In this document: positions 21,675-34,689 of the stretch, in pieces
Layout: each line of letters starts with the position of its first letter
How positions within the stretch are numbered: the first letter of the stretch is position 1
NCBI RefSeq assembly: GCF_963583255.1
Contig: NC_084805.1
Location: 13,175,375-13,239,374 of the forward strand
Length of the DNA stretch: 64,000 bases
DNA from: Pyrus communis
Taxonomy: Eukaryota; Streptophyta; Magnoliopsida; Rosales; Rosaceae
Direction: 5' to 3'
Notes under the pieces: model-generated
What the model saw: the letters and a program-made list of their open reading frames with translations, nothing else
Told to the model about the DNA's origin: nothing
The model's database searches: none
Program-made: the position numbers and the translations under genes

Positions 21675-22833
21675 GGCTTATTATATTACACCCCACAAAT
21701 TGTTGAATAAGCCTCACATATTACACCTCATATTTGTTTTTTCAATTAAAAATTATCTTAATACACCTACTTATTTCCTAATAATACCCTTACACCCCAC
21801 ATTCTTAATTATACCTTGCATTTGTTATATGCACCTTATATTTTCTATGCACCTCACATTGCTTAAGTTTTATAACGCTTTTAATTTGGACAAGAAATGA
21901 CGACTAAAATTTTGACAAAAAATGCAGCCTGAGATTTAAAGCATATGTGAGTTGTTTTCAATTCCACCATTAAAACTCATATCGTCTATTTTTAATATTT
22001 GATGGTAATTTTATGTGTTTAATTCTTCATCTAATCCCTATGATCCCTAAAAGATGAATAGAAGCTTGAATATTTGAGGCTAAAACTTTAATTTTACTCA
22101 ATTTAGCCTTTAAGTTATTTTATTTTCAGTCTTCAAATTTAGAGTAAATATTTAACATTCTACAGTGTAGTTTCAATTTCAATTTTCATGCAAGTTGTCA
22201 TCTTCGAAACTTCATGCCAATAGAAACTCTACATGCATGTATTCCTGGTATCATGAACATAAGTCTATATCAATATATAATATTAGCATATACTTAGCGG
22301 GAACCAATTATTCTTGATGCTCTTGATAATGACAAAAATATATATATCGATGTCGTATATATACTTACATCTTCACTGTGCATGCCAACTTTTAGGGCTT
22401 CAATTTGGGATTGTGAAGTTTCAAGATGAAAATTTTGGTACCCTTTAGTGAGAGTTTGTATACTGGATTTATTTTCTTTAGACCTTTGTTTGCAATTTGA
22501 ATTACATGACTCAAAATCTGTTGTATTTCTTCAATTTTTAGCTTCGAGTTTAGAGAAAAATTGGGGATGTGATTAATAATCTTTTGTGTCCATTTATGTA
22601 ATTTAATTATTTGATAATGTTCTAACAAAATACAACCCCAATAGAACAAAATGGACCATAGAAAAAAAAAAAAAGTGAAATATTTACCATTCACTATTCA
22701 TAGTTTTGGTCAAAGAACTCAAATTTCAGAGATAAAAAACAGAGAAGCTTGTATGCATCATTTATAAAGGTTACCTCCTTTTGGTTGAAAAAATGAAGTG
22801 TGACGTTAATTCTTCTTCTGCTTCCACCTCCTT
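21675..22833. other. Unit-start block without recognised gene (unit 2)
   Basis: Repeated at 36051-37210. A minus-strand frame of about 100 codons (22392-22694; 36768-37067 in unit 3) contains a lysine- and isoleucine-rich helical segment (KIEEIQQILSHVIQIANKG) ending LHNPKLKP. Its N-terminal part differs between copies because of an A-tract length change. It may be a relict exon. No family was recognised. Confidence 0.3.
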
Positions 22834-23082
22834 ATGGAACTTGACCCGCCAGTAACATTTGTACTTCAACCTACAATCAGTAACCAGTCAGTACCTTTGG
22901 CAACCTCGTTGGGGCATGGCAACACTATGAATGGGAAGATTATTGCAACCCTAACAAACAAAGAAAAAGAAGGAGGCATTCAGTTGAGGATGTCAATGAG
23001 GGAAAGAAGAAGAAGAAGAAAAGAGCTAGTTGAGGAACGGAAGAATATTGGTGCTGTGTTCAGTTTGGAGGCATGTTCTTAA
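22834..23082 (+). CDS. Hypothetical 82-aa ORF, arginine-rich (unit 2)
   Basis: A short plus-strand frame that starts ATG at 22834 and ends TAA. The N-terminal half is polar, and the C-terminal half is strongly basic with an RERRRRRK run followed by an acidic-basic helix-like segment. It is repeated at 37211-37459 with about four amino-acid changes, and its 3' part opens the window (1-151). Conservation here may simply reflect recent duplication. No domain was recognised, and it could be an exon of a lost gene rather than a gene. Confidence 0.2.
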   Translation: MELDPPVTFVLQPTISNQSVPLATSLGHGNTMNGKIIATLTNKEKEGGIQLRMSMRERRRRRKELVEERKNIGAVFSLEACS

Positions 23083-24399
23083 GAGTTTACAAACTGCCTA
23101 TATGATTCTCTCACTTCAGTGTTTACAAACTGCTCTGGTTTATTCTAATTTGGTTGTAAATTAATGATTTTACTCAAGGTAATTGGGCATGTTGCAGACC
23201 CTACTGAATTCTGTAAATCTTTATCACCCTTAACTGTCACGGTGAAGCAACTGTTACTTCAACTATTAACCGTTCTATGAGAGTGTATGCTACTGCCATC
23301 ATTGCAGCAGTTTATAATCTAATCAAATTAGTAAGAAAAACATATGTTCTCATGCATGTAGAAACTCAGTGGAGAGAATACTACATTTGCAACACAATGA
23401 AAAGAGGCAAACACATGACAAATATACTCAAAAAAGAGCCCACCAATTTAATGAAGAATTCTCCAAAACTCAAAACTTTAAACGTACTTCTACAAAATCA
23501 TGAAAAATTTAATAAAACCCAAATAATACGTAACAAAATTGAAGCATATCTTGACATGCAAAAGGTCAAAGGTACCTGAAGTGATGAGCAATGGATTAAC
23601 ATACTTTTTTTTCTTCACCTCTTTGTGAGTTGCTCTTTGCATAAACTATAGCAATTAAAAAAAAAAAAAAAAACCATTACATTAAATTTATCTGAATATT
23701 TAATCACAGGTGCACCAGAAAATTATAAAACTCAAAATTAAAAAAACCCCAAGATGAATTTAAGCAAAACCCATATCAGATTCTAAGTGGGTTTATGAAA
23801 AATAGTATTAATCCGATATCAACATAGTAAATAAATATAAAAAATAAAATAAAATAAATTGAAATTTACCTACCTTTAAGTTTCTAGGTTTTTATTTAGA
23901 ATCCAAGGAAACCCCAAATCAGATTCTAATAAGTGGGTTTATAAAAAATAATAATCTAATAAGAAATTAACACTGAAAGTAAATAAGAAACCGAAAAAAA
24001 ATTTGAATTTTCTTACCTTTAGTTTCTGGGTTTACACTGTGGAATCCAATTAAGAATTGAAGGATGAGATTGGTGATGGTTTTTGGTGTTTCTGGGTTCG
24101 TGGGTGGGGTTGGGGTTTTGAATCGTGATGTTAAGAGAGAGCGAGAGAAAGAATGATCAATGATGTTCACCAGAGAAGAAAAAGACGATAAAAATGGACG
24201 GACTGAGCCCCAGATAAATAGACGGTCCAGATTCAATTAGATTTACATTGGAGTAATATTGAAATTACACAATTAAGGCAAGGGCATTTTCGCACTGTTA
24301 TTATGAACAGTAAACTAGTGTGTTTTCAGCTTTAGTATAGGTTCAATTTTCTTTTACCAACTGCTTTTATTTGAGAGAGTCGGTCCTTTTAAGAATAAT

Positions 24400-24680
24400 A
24401 TGCAGTGGGACTGGCCAAAACAAATTTACATGAAACTACTATTTTCTTGTTTCATTATCGGACAAAAAGAAAAGGACATATGGTCACTTACAAAGAAAGA
24501 AAAAGGAAGGAGATGGGAAATTAGTGTTGGATTTGTTGTGAGTTATTGCTTTGGAAGAGTCAAAGAAGTTGGCTATGAGAGATGAAAGAAATGTTTTTAT
24601 AAACAATTAAGGGAAGAAATGGTTTTTCAAGACGCGTAAATGCTTTCTTTCATATATTTTTCTCCCACAATAAGTAGGCA
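24400..24680 (-). promoter_or_regulatory. Relict ZRK upstream block (unit 2)
   Basis: Copy of 1469-1740, with no ZRK gene body attached to its left. Confidence 0.45.
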
Positions 24681-25154
24681 AATTGAGATATGAAAATAAG
24701 AATCCGGATCCTCTTTGTGAGGAATCCGTTAATCCTGTCCATTCATCGTAAATCGTGCAATCATAAATTATTTTAAATATTTTTATTTAAAATTAAACAC
24801 AAACGGTACTTGACAAAAACTGACCGCACTACGATAAATCATGCACAATTTATGTTACTATTTCTTTCAACATTTCCACATTCGTTCATTTGATTGAAAT
24901 ATTGTTCTATAACAGGTTTAAACTTTGTTTTTCTAATACCTTATCACAAAATAATTCCACCTTGGACAAGTTACAAGGTATGCTGCAACTTGTGCTTTGA
25001 TAAATTGCATTCAAATTGATATTGCTTAAGAATGCATTAAACATGTTGAATTCCATGTCCGCAGCAACGCACGGGCACCGTTGCTGGTTTATTGCTATAT
25101 GCTTTACAAGGTCAACTATGTCATCCAATCATCTTCCCTGCTTGAAATAAGATA

Positions 25155-28100
25155 TAAGGAGGAATCGTGATCAATAGTGAAAAGTTGGAGAGTTTGGGAA
25201 AGTAGTCATCGTCCAAGAAAATGCATGTGGGCTTTAGAACCTTATGAATGATGGGTATGGGAGATGTAAGTGCATTTGCAACTTTCTTTGCAATTAGCAT
25301 TCTAGTTTTCCATGGTAATGATTCAATATCCCCTAAACCTCCATGGCGGTCGAGAACTCCTTTTGCTGCGTATTCAAGCACCGGAGCTGGTATAGAGAAC
25401 TCTAAGCAGTAGCCCAAGAGTGTCAAAGCGTTCTTATGCATACTCTTCTGTATCGATATGATAATATCATAAATGGCCATGGACGTAACTTCAACCTCAC
25501 TAGGCCAACGCACTTGGAAGTACTTCTTAATGAGAACTGAGCGGTCATCTAAGAAATCTCTGAACAGTAGGTAGGATAAATCCTCACTTATAAGGCAAGA
25601 AGGATCAAAATTGTCGGTTGCCTTGACGAGCTCATCAGCAGAGTATGTGTGAATAGGACTAGATTTTGCTCATCAGCAGAGTATGTGTGAATATGACTAG
25701 ATTTTCCATCACACTGAAGAAATGACACGCCATGATCCCGATATCCCCAAATACTAGGATAAGCACGTGTTGGCCGACATCCGAGGGTGACGAAGCCATT
25801 TTAACATGCATGCAAGTGGTATTGGTAAATGATAGTAAATAATTATGTAAATAAAAAGAAATACGCAAATGCGGAAACGTATTTAGAGCATACAACTAAT
25901 CAAGAAAATGTGAAAAGAATTATTATACAATGGTACGAACAAAGGAATGGGTCCTACAGTGAGAAGACATGAAGATTCCTATACGGAAGTGCCCTAACGC
26001 TGGGATTATATGCCTCGATTCTAACTCTTGAAGGGGGGCACAAAACAAAGGGTGATGGACCAAAGTTTATAATAATAATACTAATAATAAGAAAACCATT
26101 TTCTTTCTGAACATACTAACCTCCGGTTTTGAAAACTCATATAGTACTACATAGTAGGTTTTCTGAAAACTCTGGCATGCCATGAAAAACATTCGTAAAG
26201 CATGTACGTGTAAACCTGTGCTCAGTAATGGTACTATAGTCACCTAAGGGCAAATCCGTAACACATTTGTAAATCACATCAATGATGTACTCAACTAAAG
26301 GTATCATAATCGCCCAAAGGCATAACCATCACCTGAAGGTAAAGCTGTACGACACTGGGTTACGCTAGTGAAGAAATATGGTAGGTCCCATCACCTGAAG
26401 GTGAAGCTGTACGACTCTGGGTTATGCTAGAGAAGAAACATATACATGACATAACACATCAACACTGGTTTTGCCAATAAAGCTGGGAGTATGTCATAAA
26501 TATCCTAAATTGTGTCCTATGGCCATAGACGTCTACATACTCGTGTCGTGTGTATGTGCTGTATGAATCCCCATTAGATAAGCACCGTAAATATATCTCA
26601 AAAACTCATATCAAATCACCAAAGCTCAAAAGCTCAAATCCACATCTCATAAATCCAAAATAAATCATATCCGTAAATCCAAAGAATTTTATTTACGAAA
26701 ATCCATAGAATTTTATTTACGAAAATCCGATAATTCATAACCTTTTGTAAAACGTAAATTTGATAAGTCATAAATAATGCATAAAATGTACAATCATGAA
26801 ATCATGCTTTTCGTGAATGCAAGCCTAAAAATTTTATAAAAATATGCAATTTAAGAAAGGGTCCACTCACAAATATTCCATGGTCGGGGTGCCGCTCAAA
26901 CTAGAGAGGACGAGATCACATTCCACCGATGCACCTAAACACAAATAGAAACCATTTAATAGAACGCTACTAAAACAATAGAATTTGGGGAAACAGACAG
27001 TGGATTATGATTCGGCACATCGAAAAACCTAAGGAGGGACCTTGGTTCCCCCATGCGCTGCTACACGTTGCCATAGGGTGGTGGCTTGGGAGGCCAAGCG
27101 CCACCGTACGCGCCGAGATGGGTCATCGAAAAAGTTGTCGGCGCCGTCGTGGACAACAACGAAGCACAATACCTCCGACGAAGGTGCGTGTGCTCCATGC
27201 ACCGACCTTGAAATCAGGAAAACGGTTCTGGGTCGGGTAAGATTTGGGTTTTGCGTTGCTAGGTTGGGCCGGGTTATTGGATTGAGCCCAATTATTGGGT
27301 TGGGCCTAGTTTTGGGTTGCAAGTAGGGTCGACTCGGTTTTAGGTCGTGGGTCGGCTGGTTTCTGCAAAAAATGGTCGTGAATCAAAATAGAGTCCGATT
27401 AGCTCCATTTCACAATTATAAGTAGCATGCCATATATGGATTTGAAGCTACGAAGGAGAGGAACAAAAATATACCACTGGTGTTCTTGGCCAGAAAACCG
27501 CTCGAAAGTCATCAAAAAACTAGGTGAAAACCTTCTCGATGTAGTTTTTGCGTCCAAAACACACCAAAGCGCCTAAAAAACAACCTAATTGTACTTCTAA
27601 GCACCATTTACAAAGATTTGGGGTGGTTATCAAACTTACCCATGTCGGAGACGACGAGAATTTGCCAGAGAATCCTTTGAACAATGGCACTGCCACTATG
27701 AAGAGAGAGAGAAATCGTCCTAGGCTTGGCGTTCGAGAGTCTGACTTTGATCGGTAGGGAAAGGTTAGTAAATGCGATGGTGCGGTGGTCGCCGGAGCTG
27801 CGAGGGATGGTTGTTCGGTGTCGAGTTTGCAGAGGAAAAGAGGGACGAGAGGGAGAGTTCTGAGAGAGATAAGTGAAGAGAAAGAGTTGAGTGGTGAGGT
27901 GAGGTGGCAACAAGAGATTGGGTGAGTCAAGAGAGAAAGAGAGTGACAAATGAGAGAAGGCCCAGGAAGGTGGGAGACACGGAAGAGAGGGAGGAATGGG
28001 GTGTGGGCCCCACTGGCTCACAAAACAACACGCACAAAATATCTCCCAACATAAAATTACCAAATTGCCTTTCACGTTCGTAAGTCTGTAAAATCTCCAT

Positions 28101-28201
28101 CTTAGCTCCAAATTTGATTCCGCTTGTGCCCATGCATTCGTAATGACTCCACGGGAAGCTGATCAATAGAATAAACGAACTTACAAGACTTTGGATGGCA
28201 T
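25155..28201 (-). pseudogene. ZRK-b pseudogene, C-terminus deleted (unit 2)
   Basis: The kinase middle (25155-25720) encodes RDFLDDRSVLIKKYFQV to SNFSLLITIPP. It then runs into unrelated sequence, since the C-lobe is deleted. The catalytic loop is HKVLKPTCIFL, so even the HRD-type Asp is lost. The insertion occupies 25724-28145. Exon 1 (MPSKV, 28201-28185) survives, but a deletion has removed the exon 2 start and acceptor. Non-functional. Confidence 0.85.
25724..28145. mobile_element. 2.5-kb insertion in ZRK-b (unit 2, 3' end deleted)
   Basis: Same element as 7403-9951. Its left flank has mutated (AGAAAT instead of AGCAAT). Its right end is lost where CATTCGTAATGA joins CTCCACGGGAAGC. A local duplication of ATTTTATTTACGAAAATCC lies near 26686-26726. 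Confidence 0.75.
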
Positions 28202-28359
28202 TGTTCAGATTGTACGTGCAGTTTTAAACAGTTATCGATCGATTCATGATTCCACTGCAGATGGTATGTGAAAACAGCGCATGCAGCAGTTCTACTCCAT
28301 TAGTTTCAATTTCTTTTACCAACGGCTTTCATGTGAGAATCGGTCCTTTTTAGAATAAT

Positions 28360-28640
28360 ATGCAGTGGGACTGGCCAAAACAAATTTACATGAAACTATT
28401 ATTTTCTTGTTTCATCATCAGACAAAAAGAAAAGGACATATAGTCACTTACAAAGAAAGAAAAAGGAAGGAGATAGGAAATTAGTGTTGGATTCGTTGTG
28501 AGTTATTGCTTAGGAAGAGTCAAAGAAGTTAGCTATGAAAGATGAAAGAAATGTTTTTATAAACAACTAAGGGAAGAAATAGTTTTTCAAGACACGTAAA
28601 TGCTTTCTTTCATATATTTTGCTCCCACAATAAGTAGGCA
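28360..28640 (-). promoter_or_regulatory. ZRK-b upstream block (unit 2)
   Basis: Copy of 10320-10620, starting AATATGCAGTGGGACTGGCC. It sits about 160 bp upstream of the surviving but orphaned ZRK-b exon 1. Confidence 0.5.
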
Positions 28641-29267
28641 AATTGGAATGTGCAAATAAGCCTTGTTGACGTGTTTTTAGGCAGTCAACTACAACTTCTT
28701 GCGAGTCAAAGTCGGAGAGTGGTCTAGGTAGTACTCATTCACCCATAATTGTGTTACATTCGCGTTGTATGTATCTTGTGCTTCACCATATATGAAGGAT
28801 TTATAGTATACATGATCGAGACATAGAGAGCATATTTGTATAATTGCATTTGAGAGAATTTTGTATAATTATATGGAAGAAATGGAGAAGGTTCTTGCTA
28901 CCCTTGCCGCAACTTCCTTTTCTTGGAGCTCTAGTCCTCCTTTTGTAGTCACTTTGACCTTCTTGAGCAACGGGTTTGATATGTGCACACAATCAGGTGC
29001 TGATGTGGCAACTAGTCTTATTTCATTGATGATGTGGACAATGTTGAAATGTCTTCTTTTACGTGGAGACGTCCATGTAAGTCCGGTGAGGCATATAGTG
29101 TAAACAAGCTTTGCGGATACAATGAATTCCAAACTATATTTTACACTGTAAAACACTTAAAACTGGAGAAGATAATTTTGTACGTAGAGAATGAAGAAGG
29201 AAAATAATGTTTTTGGTTAGTTATTTTCTGCAGATATTTTCCCCCTTATATAATATAGTGTAAGTTA

Positions 29268-29437
29268 TGCTACTTAGTATTATAGCCTAGTAGTATTTCT
29301 CTTCACTTGTAAGTGAGAGGTCTTAAGTTCGATTCTCGCCAAAGACAAATTTGAACCATATTAGTGCTAGCTCATTGTGAGGCTAAGCCCATCTAATTCC
29401 TCTTAGTGTAAATACTATCGTTTGTTTAAAAAAAATT
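29268..29437 (+). mobile_element. tRNA-derived SINE (unit 2)
   Basis: Duplicate of the unit-1 SINE, with box B AGTTCGATTCTCGCC intact and the same insertion site. Confidence 0.7.
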
Positions 29438-29712
29438 GACAATTTAAATTAGGTGACTTTTTGAATTAAATGAGACTATAGTATTTTACAGTTTCCAAGT
29501 TCATTGCTATATATGCAATGTAAAAGTTCAATATAAATTCAAAGAGACTTGATCTTTGAAATTTGTTACAAATTAATAGAAAAATGAATATAGTAGTAAC
29601 AAATTAAAAATAACAACACCAATATTTGTTACGGAAGGGACTGATCGGCTTCCAAACACAAACACGCTGTTGAACCGATATCAGTACTTCTGATAACAGA
29701 TATGAATTAAAG

Positions 29713-30877
29713 CTAGCTAGGAAAAGTTGACTCGTCAATTCGAATGAGTTCTCTTGCTACATCGGTCATATATGGCCTTCTTTCAATTTCGTATTGAGTG
29801 CATGACAATGCCAGTTGTAGGAAATCATGCAACTGCTGCAGTACTTGCTCATCTCCCCCTACCTCCTCTAATATTTTCGGGCCCAAAATTGTTTCAAACT
29901 CGTCAGCATACGATTCCACATACTCAAAAATTGAATTATAACCTTCTTCCCGGTTTACAAAGGAGCGAGCATTTTTTCCGGTGAATAATACAAGTAAAAT
30001 CACACCAAAGCTGTAGACATCCGATTTTTCTGAGATGCGGCTAGAACAGAGGTAGACAGGATCAATGTATGGTAATATTCCATGCACGGGAACATCTTCA
30101 ACATCCAATTGATTAGGAGGAATGGTTATGGAGTGAGAGAAGTGTGAGAGTTTGGGAGTATAGTCGTCGTCCAAGAAAATGCAGTGGGGTGTCAGATCCC
30201 TATAAATTATGGGCCTTGGTAGAGCGGTATGGAGATATGTAACTGCACTAGCAATCTGCTTGGCAATACGCAATCTAGTATTCCATGGTAATAGAAGTTG
30301 ACGGCCTTTATCTCCTGTTAAGCTTCCATCATGGTGGAGAACTCCCTTTGATGCATATTCATGCACCAGAGCTGGTATAGGAAGCTCTAAGCAGCACCCC
30401 AATAGTTTTAAAACATTCTCATGGGTGCTCATCTGTACTGAAATGGCAATGTCACGAATAGCCGCAGACCTAATTTCATCCACATTGAGCCAACTGGAAG
30501 ACCTAATCATGTACTTTGTAATGAAAATTGATCGGCCATCTAGAAATCCCCTGAACATTTCGACTTCGTCCCATGGATCACTTTTTACAAAGCGAGATGG
30601 ATGGAAGTTGTCGGTTGCTCTCATGAGCTCACCAGCAGAGTAACAGTGAATAGAGTTAGATTCTCTATCACAAGAGGCAATGAGTTCCTCTAATAATTTT
30701 CTCAGGTTCTTATAGTATGATGACTCAATATCTCTTTCCTTCCTTCTCAAGCAAGGCAGCTTTGAGATCCTGGTACAAAAAATAGTTAACGAATTAAAAT
30801 GCGAATTCAGGTTCGAAATTAAAGCTCTATAGGAGAATGAAAATTATAACTTACAATTGCAGCAGTTTTGAAGGCAT
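29713..30877 (-). CDS. ZRK-c, full-length ZED1/ZRK-type pseudokinase (unit 2)
   Basis: Two exons give 359 aa. Exon 1 (30877-30855, 23 nt) encodes MPSKLLQ plus two bases. The 85-bp intron has GTAAGT and TTGTACCAG ends. Exon 2 (30769-29713) completes the codon and reads ISKLPCLRRKERDIES. The protein has the LLEELIASCD and SAGELMRATDNF segments typical of ZRKs, then a kinase fold. A glycine loop is lacking; a beta-3 Lys is present in FITKY (about residue 93). The HRD site is YRD (197-199) with Lys and Asn replaced (YRDLTPHC), and DFG is SHF (216-218). EKSDVYSFGV and the C-lobe are intact. It is predicted to be inactive as a kinase and cytosolic. Arabidopsis relatives bind the NLR ZAR1 and sense modified kinases; the same role here is inference. 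It is the only copy of this locus with every segment. Confidence 0.9.
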
Positions 30878-31100
30878 TGTTTTATCTCAACTGATGCTTG
30901 TATACCACCAAAGGCCTCTTAGGATTGGAATTGGATTGCACCAAGTAAACAGTAATCGATCAATTTCACAAACGAATCCACTGCAGATGGTCTGTGCAAG
31001 CAAAGCAGAAGTTGTAGCTACTCCAATGATCAGTGTTGAATTTTATTATGCTTATTAAGGTCCTCGGTGGTATCGAATGCTAAGCCCTGTGAAGAATAAC

Positions 31101-31545
31101 ATGCAGTGGTATCTGCCGGCCAAGGAAAACTACATGAAACTAGTAATTTTGTTTTTTCGTCACCAGACAGAGAAAAAGACAAAAAAATTGTCAATTACAC
31201 ACAAATAAAAAGAAAGGAGCTGGAAAGTAACACATATCGGCAGAACCCCATGATGTAATTTTCAAGAAGAAGCAGTGGTCATTGGAAGTTTCATCGAACT
31301 TTCAAAAATAGAAAACATCTACAAAGTTTTATTACGAATCTTCATTTACAGAAGGAGGACGATCATAGGGCAGTTGATGAAAAAGTTGAGGTTTCATCAT
31401 AAAATTAATTGGCAATATGAGGTGTAGCCCAAATATTTATAAGCACATGCAAATTCCCTCTTTTCTCGATGCGAGATTCGCTCTTAGCACGTCTCCTCAC
31501 ATGTGTGGCGAATTTTCAAGTCTAAAACGAAGACAACATAACTGG
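31101..31545 (-). promoter_or_regulatory. ZRK-c upstream block (unit 2)
   Basis: Copy of 12993-13436, upstream of the full-length ZRK-c. It is the best candidate for a working promoter block. Confidence 0.5.
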
Positions 31546-32034
31546 TGACACATCCCAACACGAATATCCACTGGGACACCGAAATCGAGGGACGCAGGCC
31601 TACACTTGGAATGACACGCCCTGATCTCAGTCGGGAGCCCAAAGCGGACAATATCGTGCTACGGTGGTGGAGTGGGCCCGGGAAGTGGTCCGCCCCGGGC
31701 CGGGATGTGACATGGAATGTAACGAAGTCATAATATGGAAATGATGTGTAAAAGTACAAATAAATTACTGTAAGAGTATGAGTAGAGTGCGCATTGAGTG
31801 TGATGAACCTTAAATAAATGCATGACTAGAAATTAGAGAATCTAAATATCTAAAGCGAAAGTATGTAATGTAACACATCTAAAATACAATGTAACACATC
31901 TAAAATACAATGTAACACATCCAAAGATGTTAATCACAAAATTATTAAGAATAATCCCTACACTGGTGAGCGAATCCTATGTCGTCACGCCTCCACATCA
32001 AGAGTTTTAAAGCCTACTAAATCTTGGAGGGGCA

Positions 32035-32079
<45 letters not shown>

Positions 32080-33455
32080 AGTGTGAGTGGGAAAAAAAAT
32101 AAAGATTTCAAAAATTATTTATCTATTTCGAACATACTAACCCCTTGTTGTAAAAACCTGTATATTAATCAAAATCGTACCACATCGTAAGTTAGAAAAA
32201 CCAAGGCAATAATGTAAAAGCCAGTATTTCAAAAATACAAATAAATTGCGTAAATCCTAATATAAAGTCATTATGAAGAAACCAGAGGTTAAAAATCACG
32301 AATTCCAAATATCTTGTTGTAAACCGTAATAAATCTGAAATATCATAGGATCAATGAAAAGTTGATATCTTAAGTAGGTAAATCATAAATCATCAATAAA
32401 CATATATGGTATGCTCATCAAATAATGCAGACACAAGAGCTCATGCAGTGAATTTTGATATGAACATGCTGAGTGTGTAAATCTACACTCTAGTACTGCA
32501 TACACTTAAAGTTGGTGCTAAACACATCACATGCGAGTCCTATATGCATGTGCAACTAGTACAGGCTGGCACCTGTAACGGATCAAATGTGAGTATAACA
32601 GTGCAATGTGAACCTACACGTGAAGCTAGTCCTGATCTGGGACAGTACTATAGACACCATGCAAGCATATGTGATGAGAAAATAAATCATATGAAAATAC
32701 GTCATGTCTAATCTCTCAAATCCCAATTGTCACAAATCTTATTATCGCATAAAGCATTGCATTTCTGAAAGTAAAGCATGACGGTAAAACGTTTCACAAG
32801 GAAGGTTCTCCAAGCTCATAAATTATACAATATCGTCATCACATAAAACACTTGTGCTTTCTAAAACAAGGTATTATATCAAGCATTTCATAAAACCAAG
32901 TTCGAAATCATATAAGTAAAATATGATTTAGAAAGCAAAGCCCACTCAGAGATACACCGTCTGATCATAAACACCTTGTCATGCACGCTCTTTGTATTAC
33001 TCTATTCTAAAATTGGGGAGGGGGTGACTGTAGCATAGCTTCAGTGAATCTGAAATTGGGGGATTTCAATTTATTTACGGGATTGCCACTTCTTTTTCCA
33101 ATTTTTTTTGGGCCTGGGGGTCTGGGTTAGGCCCTCCCGGCCATGTTTGTTTGTATTGTTTATTTGGGTTGTTAAATAGTGGGCCGTGTGAAAATGACTT
33201 CAATACCTATTTTTGCGATCCAAAGGCCGAAAAATATAAGTTCGATGGGCATTATTGTCATTTTAGGTTTGGGAGTGGGTGGGGTGGCTATCGATGGAAT
33301 TGGAGGGAGTGTTACGGAGAGAAGAAGAGGAGGGATGAATCCATGGAATTCCGGGATTAGACTGGATTCGGCGAGGAAATTACAGAGAGAGAAAGAGCAA
33401 GGCAGGGATGGGGGCATTTGACGGATGATTACTCTACTTATGCTGGTTATCACTC
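31546..33455. mobile_element. Second unclassified insertion (unit 2)
   Basis: Copy of 13437-15230, with a 99-bp GC-rich segment (31614-31712) absent from the other two units and an expanded A tract at 32035-32077. Confidence 0.5.
31614..31712. mobile_element. 99-bp GC-rich segment flanked by TGGAATG repeats
   Basis: It starts ACACGCCCTGATCTC and ends CGGGATGTGACA, and is bounded by TGGAATG on each side (31607-31613 and 31713-31719). Units 1 and 3 have a single TGGAATG and nothing between. The reverse complement starts TGTCACATCCCGGCCCGGG, a type of terminus I associate with small plant LTR (TRIM-like) elements; that is a recollection, not shown here. Either it inserted in unit 2 with a 7-bp target duplication, or it was deleted elsewhere between the repeats. 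Confidence 0.6.
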
Positions 33456-33512
33456 GATTTTGCTACGTACACTCATTGTCTTTCCACTGTTGGTAGAGAG
33501 AACCAGAGAAAC

Positions 33513-33581
33513 ATGAAGGTCAGTGCAGCGGCAGCTACCGCGGCTGCTTCCAAGTCCGTCAAGAGCACGGAGTTGAAATGG
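33513..33581 (+). other. GC-rich captured first exon (unit 2)
   Basis: Identical in frame and donor to the unit-1 copy at 15287-15355. Confidence 0.45.
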
Positions 33582-33604
33582 GTAAGCAGCAGATGCAAAA
33601 CCCA

Positions 33605-34190
33605 GATGGAAAAACCCATAAAACACCATATGATCTCCACTATCCCCTCTTAAACTTCCATGGTAGTACGATTTGGTCTTCACTAGCAACCTGTTTTGCG
33701 ATATGCAATCTAATGTTCCATGGTAGTACGGTAGTACGATTTGATCTTCACTATCCCCTCTTAAACTTCCATCACCATTGAGAACTCCTTTCGCTGCATT
33801 TGCATGCACCATAACTGGTGCAGGGAGCTCTAAGCAGCAGCCCAAAAGTTTTAAAATATTCTCGTGGTTGCTCATCTGTATGGAAATGGCAATGTCACGA
33901 ATAGCCCAAGACCTAGGTATATCCTCATGGATGCCGATGATGTACTTTGCGATGATAATTGATCGGCCATCTAGAAATCCCCTCAACATTTTGTAGTGTG
34001 ATTCCTCTCGTACAATGCGAGTAGGATGGAAGCTGGTGGTTGCCCTCACGATGTCATCAGCAGAGTAACATTAAATAGGATGAGATGTTCTATCAGAAGA
34101 AGCAATGAGATCCTCTAATAATTTGCTTAGATTCTTCTAGTATGATGACTCTGTTCCTTCTTTCTCAAAAATGGCAGCTTTGAGAATCTG
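33605..34190 (-). pseudogene. ZRK-d N-terminal half (unit 2)
   Basis: Copy of the unit-1 pseudogene. It has an added short repeat of GGTAGTACG at 33721-33735 in the duplicated DQIVLP region. The same early stop before CYSADD is present, so the lesion predates the duplication. Confidence 0.78.
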
Positions 34191-34689
34191 GTAAAAATAT
34201 ATATGCGTATGTAGCACACAAATAATTAGTGAAACTATACATCTTTCTTATTGGCCAAAAACAAAATAAAGGTTGAACGCAAAGACAGAGACTTTTTCTT
34301 TTCTTTTTCAGCTAGGAAAGAAAAAGACAATCAGTCACTTATAAGGAAAGAAAAAAAAGAAGAAGAAGGAACTGGAAAATTAGAATGTATAATCACACCT
34401 TTAATTCGAAGGAACTAGAAAGTGAGTTCCGTATACCATATTCTCCCCCTTCACACCCTTGGTTATTTTTAGCCTTTGGGCTAAATAAATCAAAGGGGAA
34501 TTAAGGAAAATAAATAAATAAAGGTATGTAGAAGGAGAAAATGAGTGTGCCGAAATGAGTTCCGTTTGTTAAAAACCTACCATTCAATGCCAAACTACCT
34601 TTTCACCCCTTTTGAGGATCCAACCATGACAATCACATAAAAACTACTACATTGCATTACCACTATCCAGACTTTACTAGTTAGACTTC

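Noticed and set aside
29713..30877. Calling ZRK-c an active wall-associated or receptor kinase.
   Set aside because: There is no signal peptide or membrane segment, no glycine loop, and the HRD and DFG motifs are replaced. It fits the ZED1/ZRK pseudokinases better.
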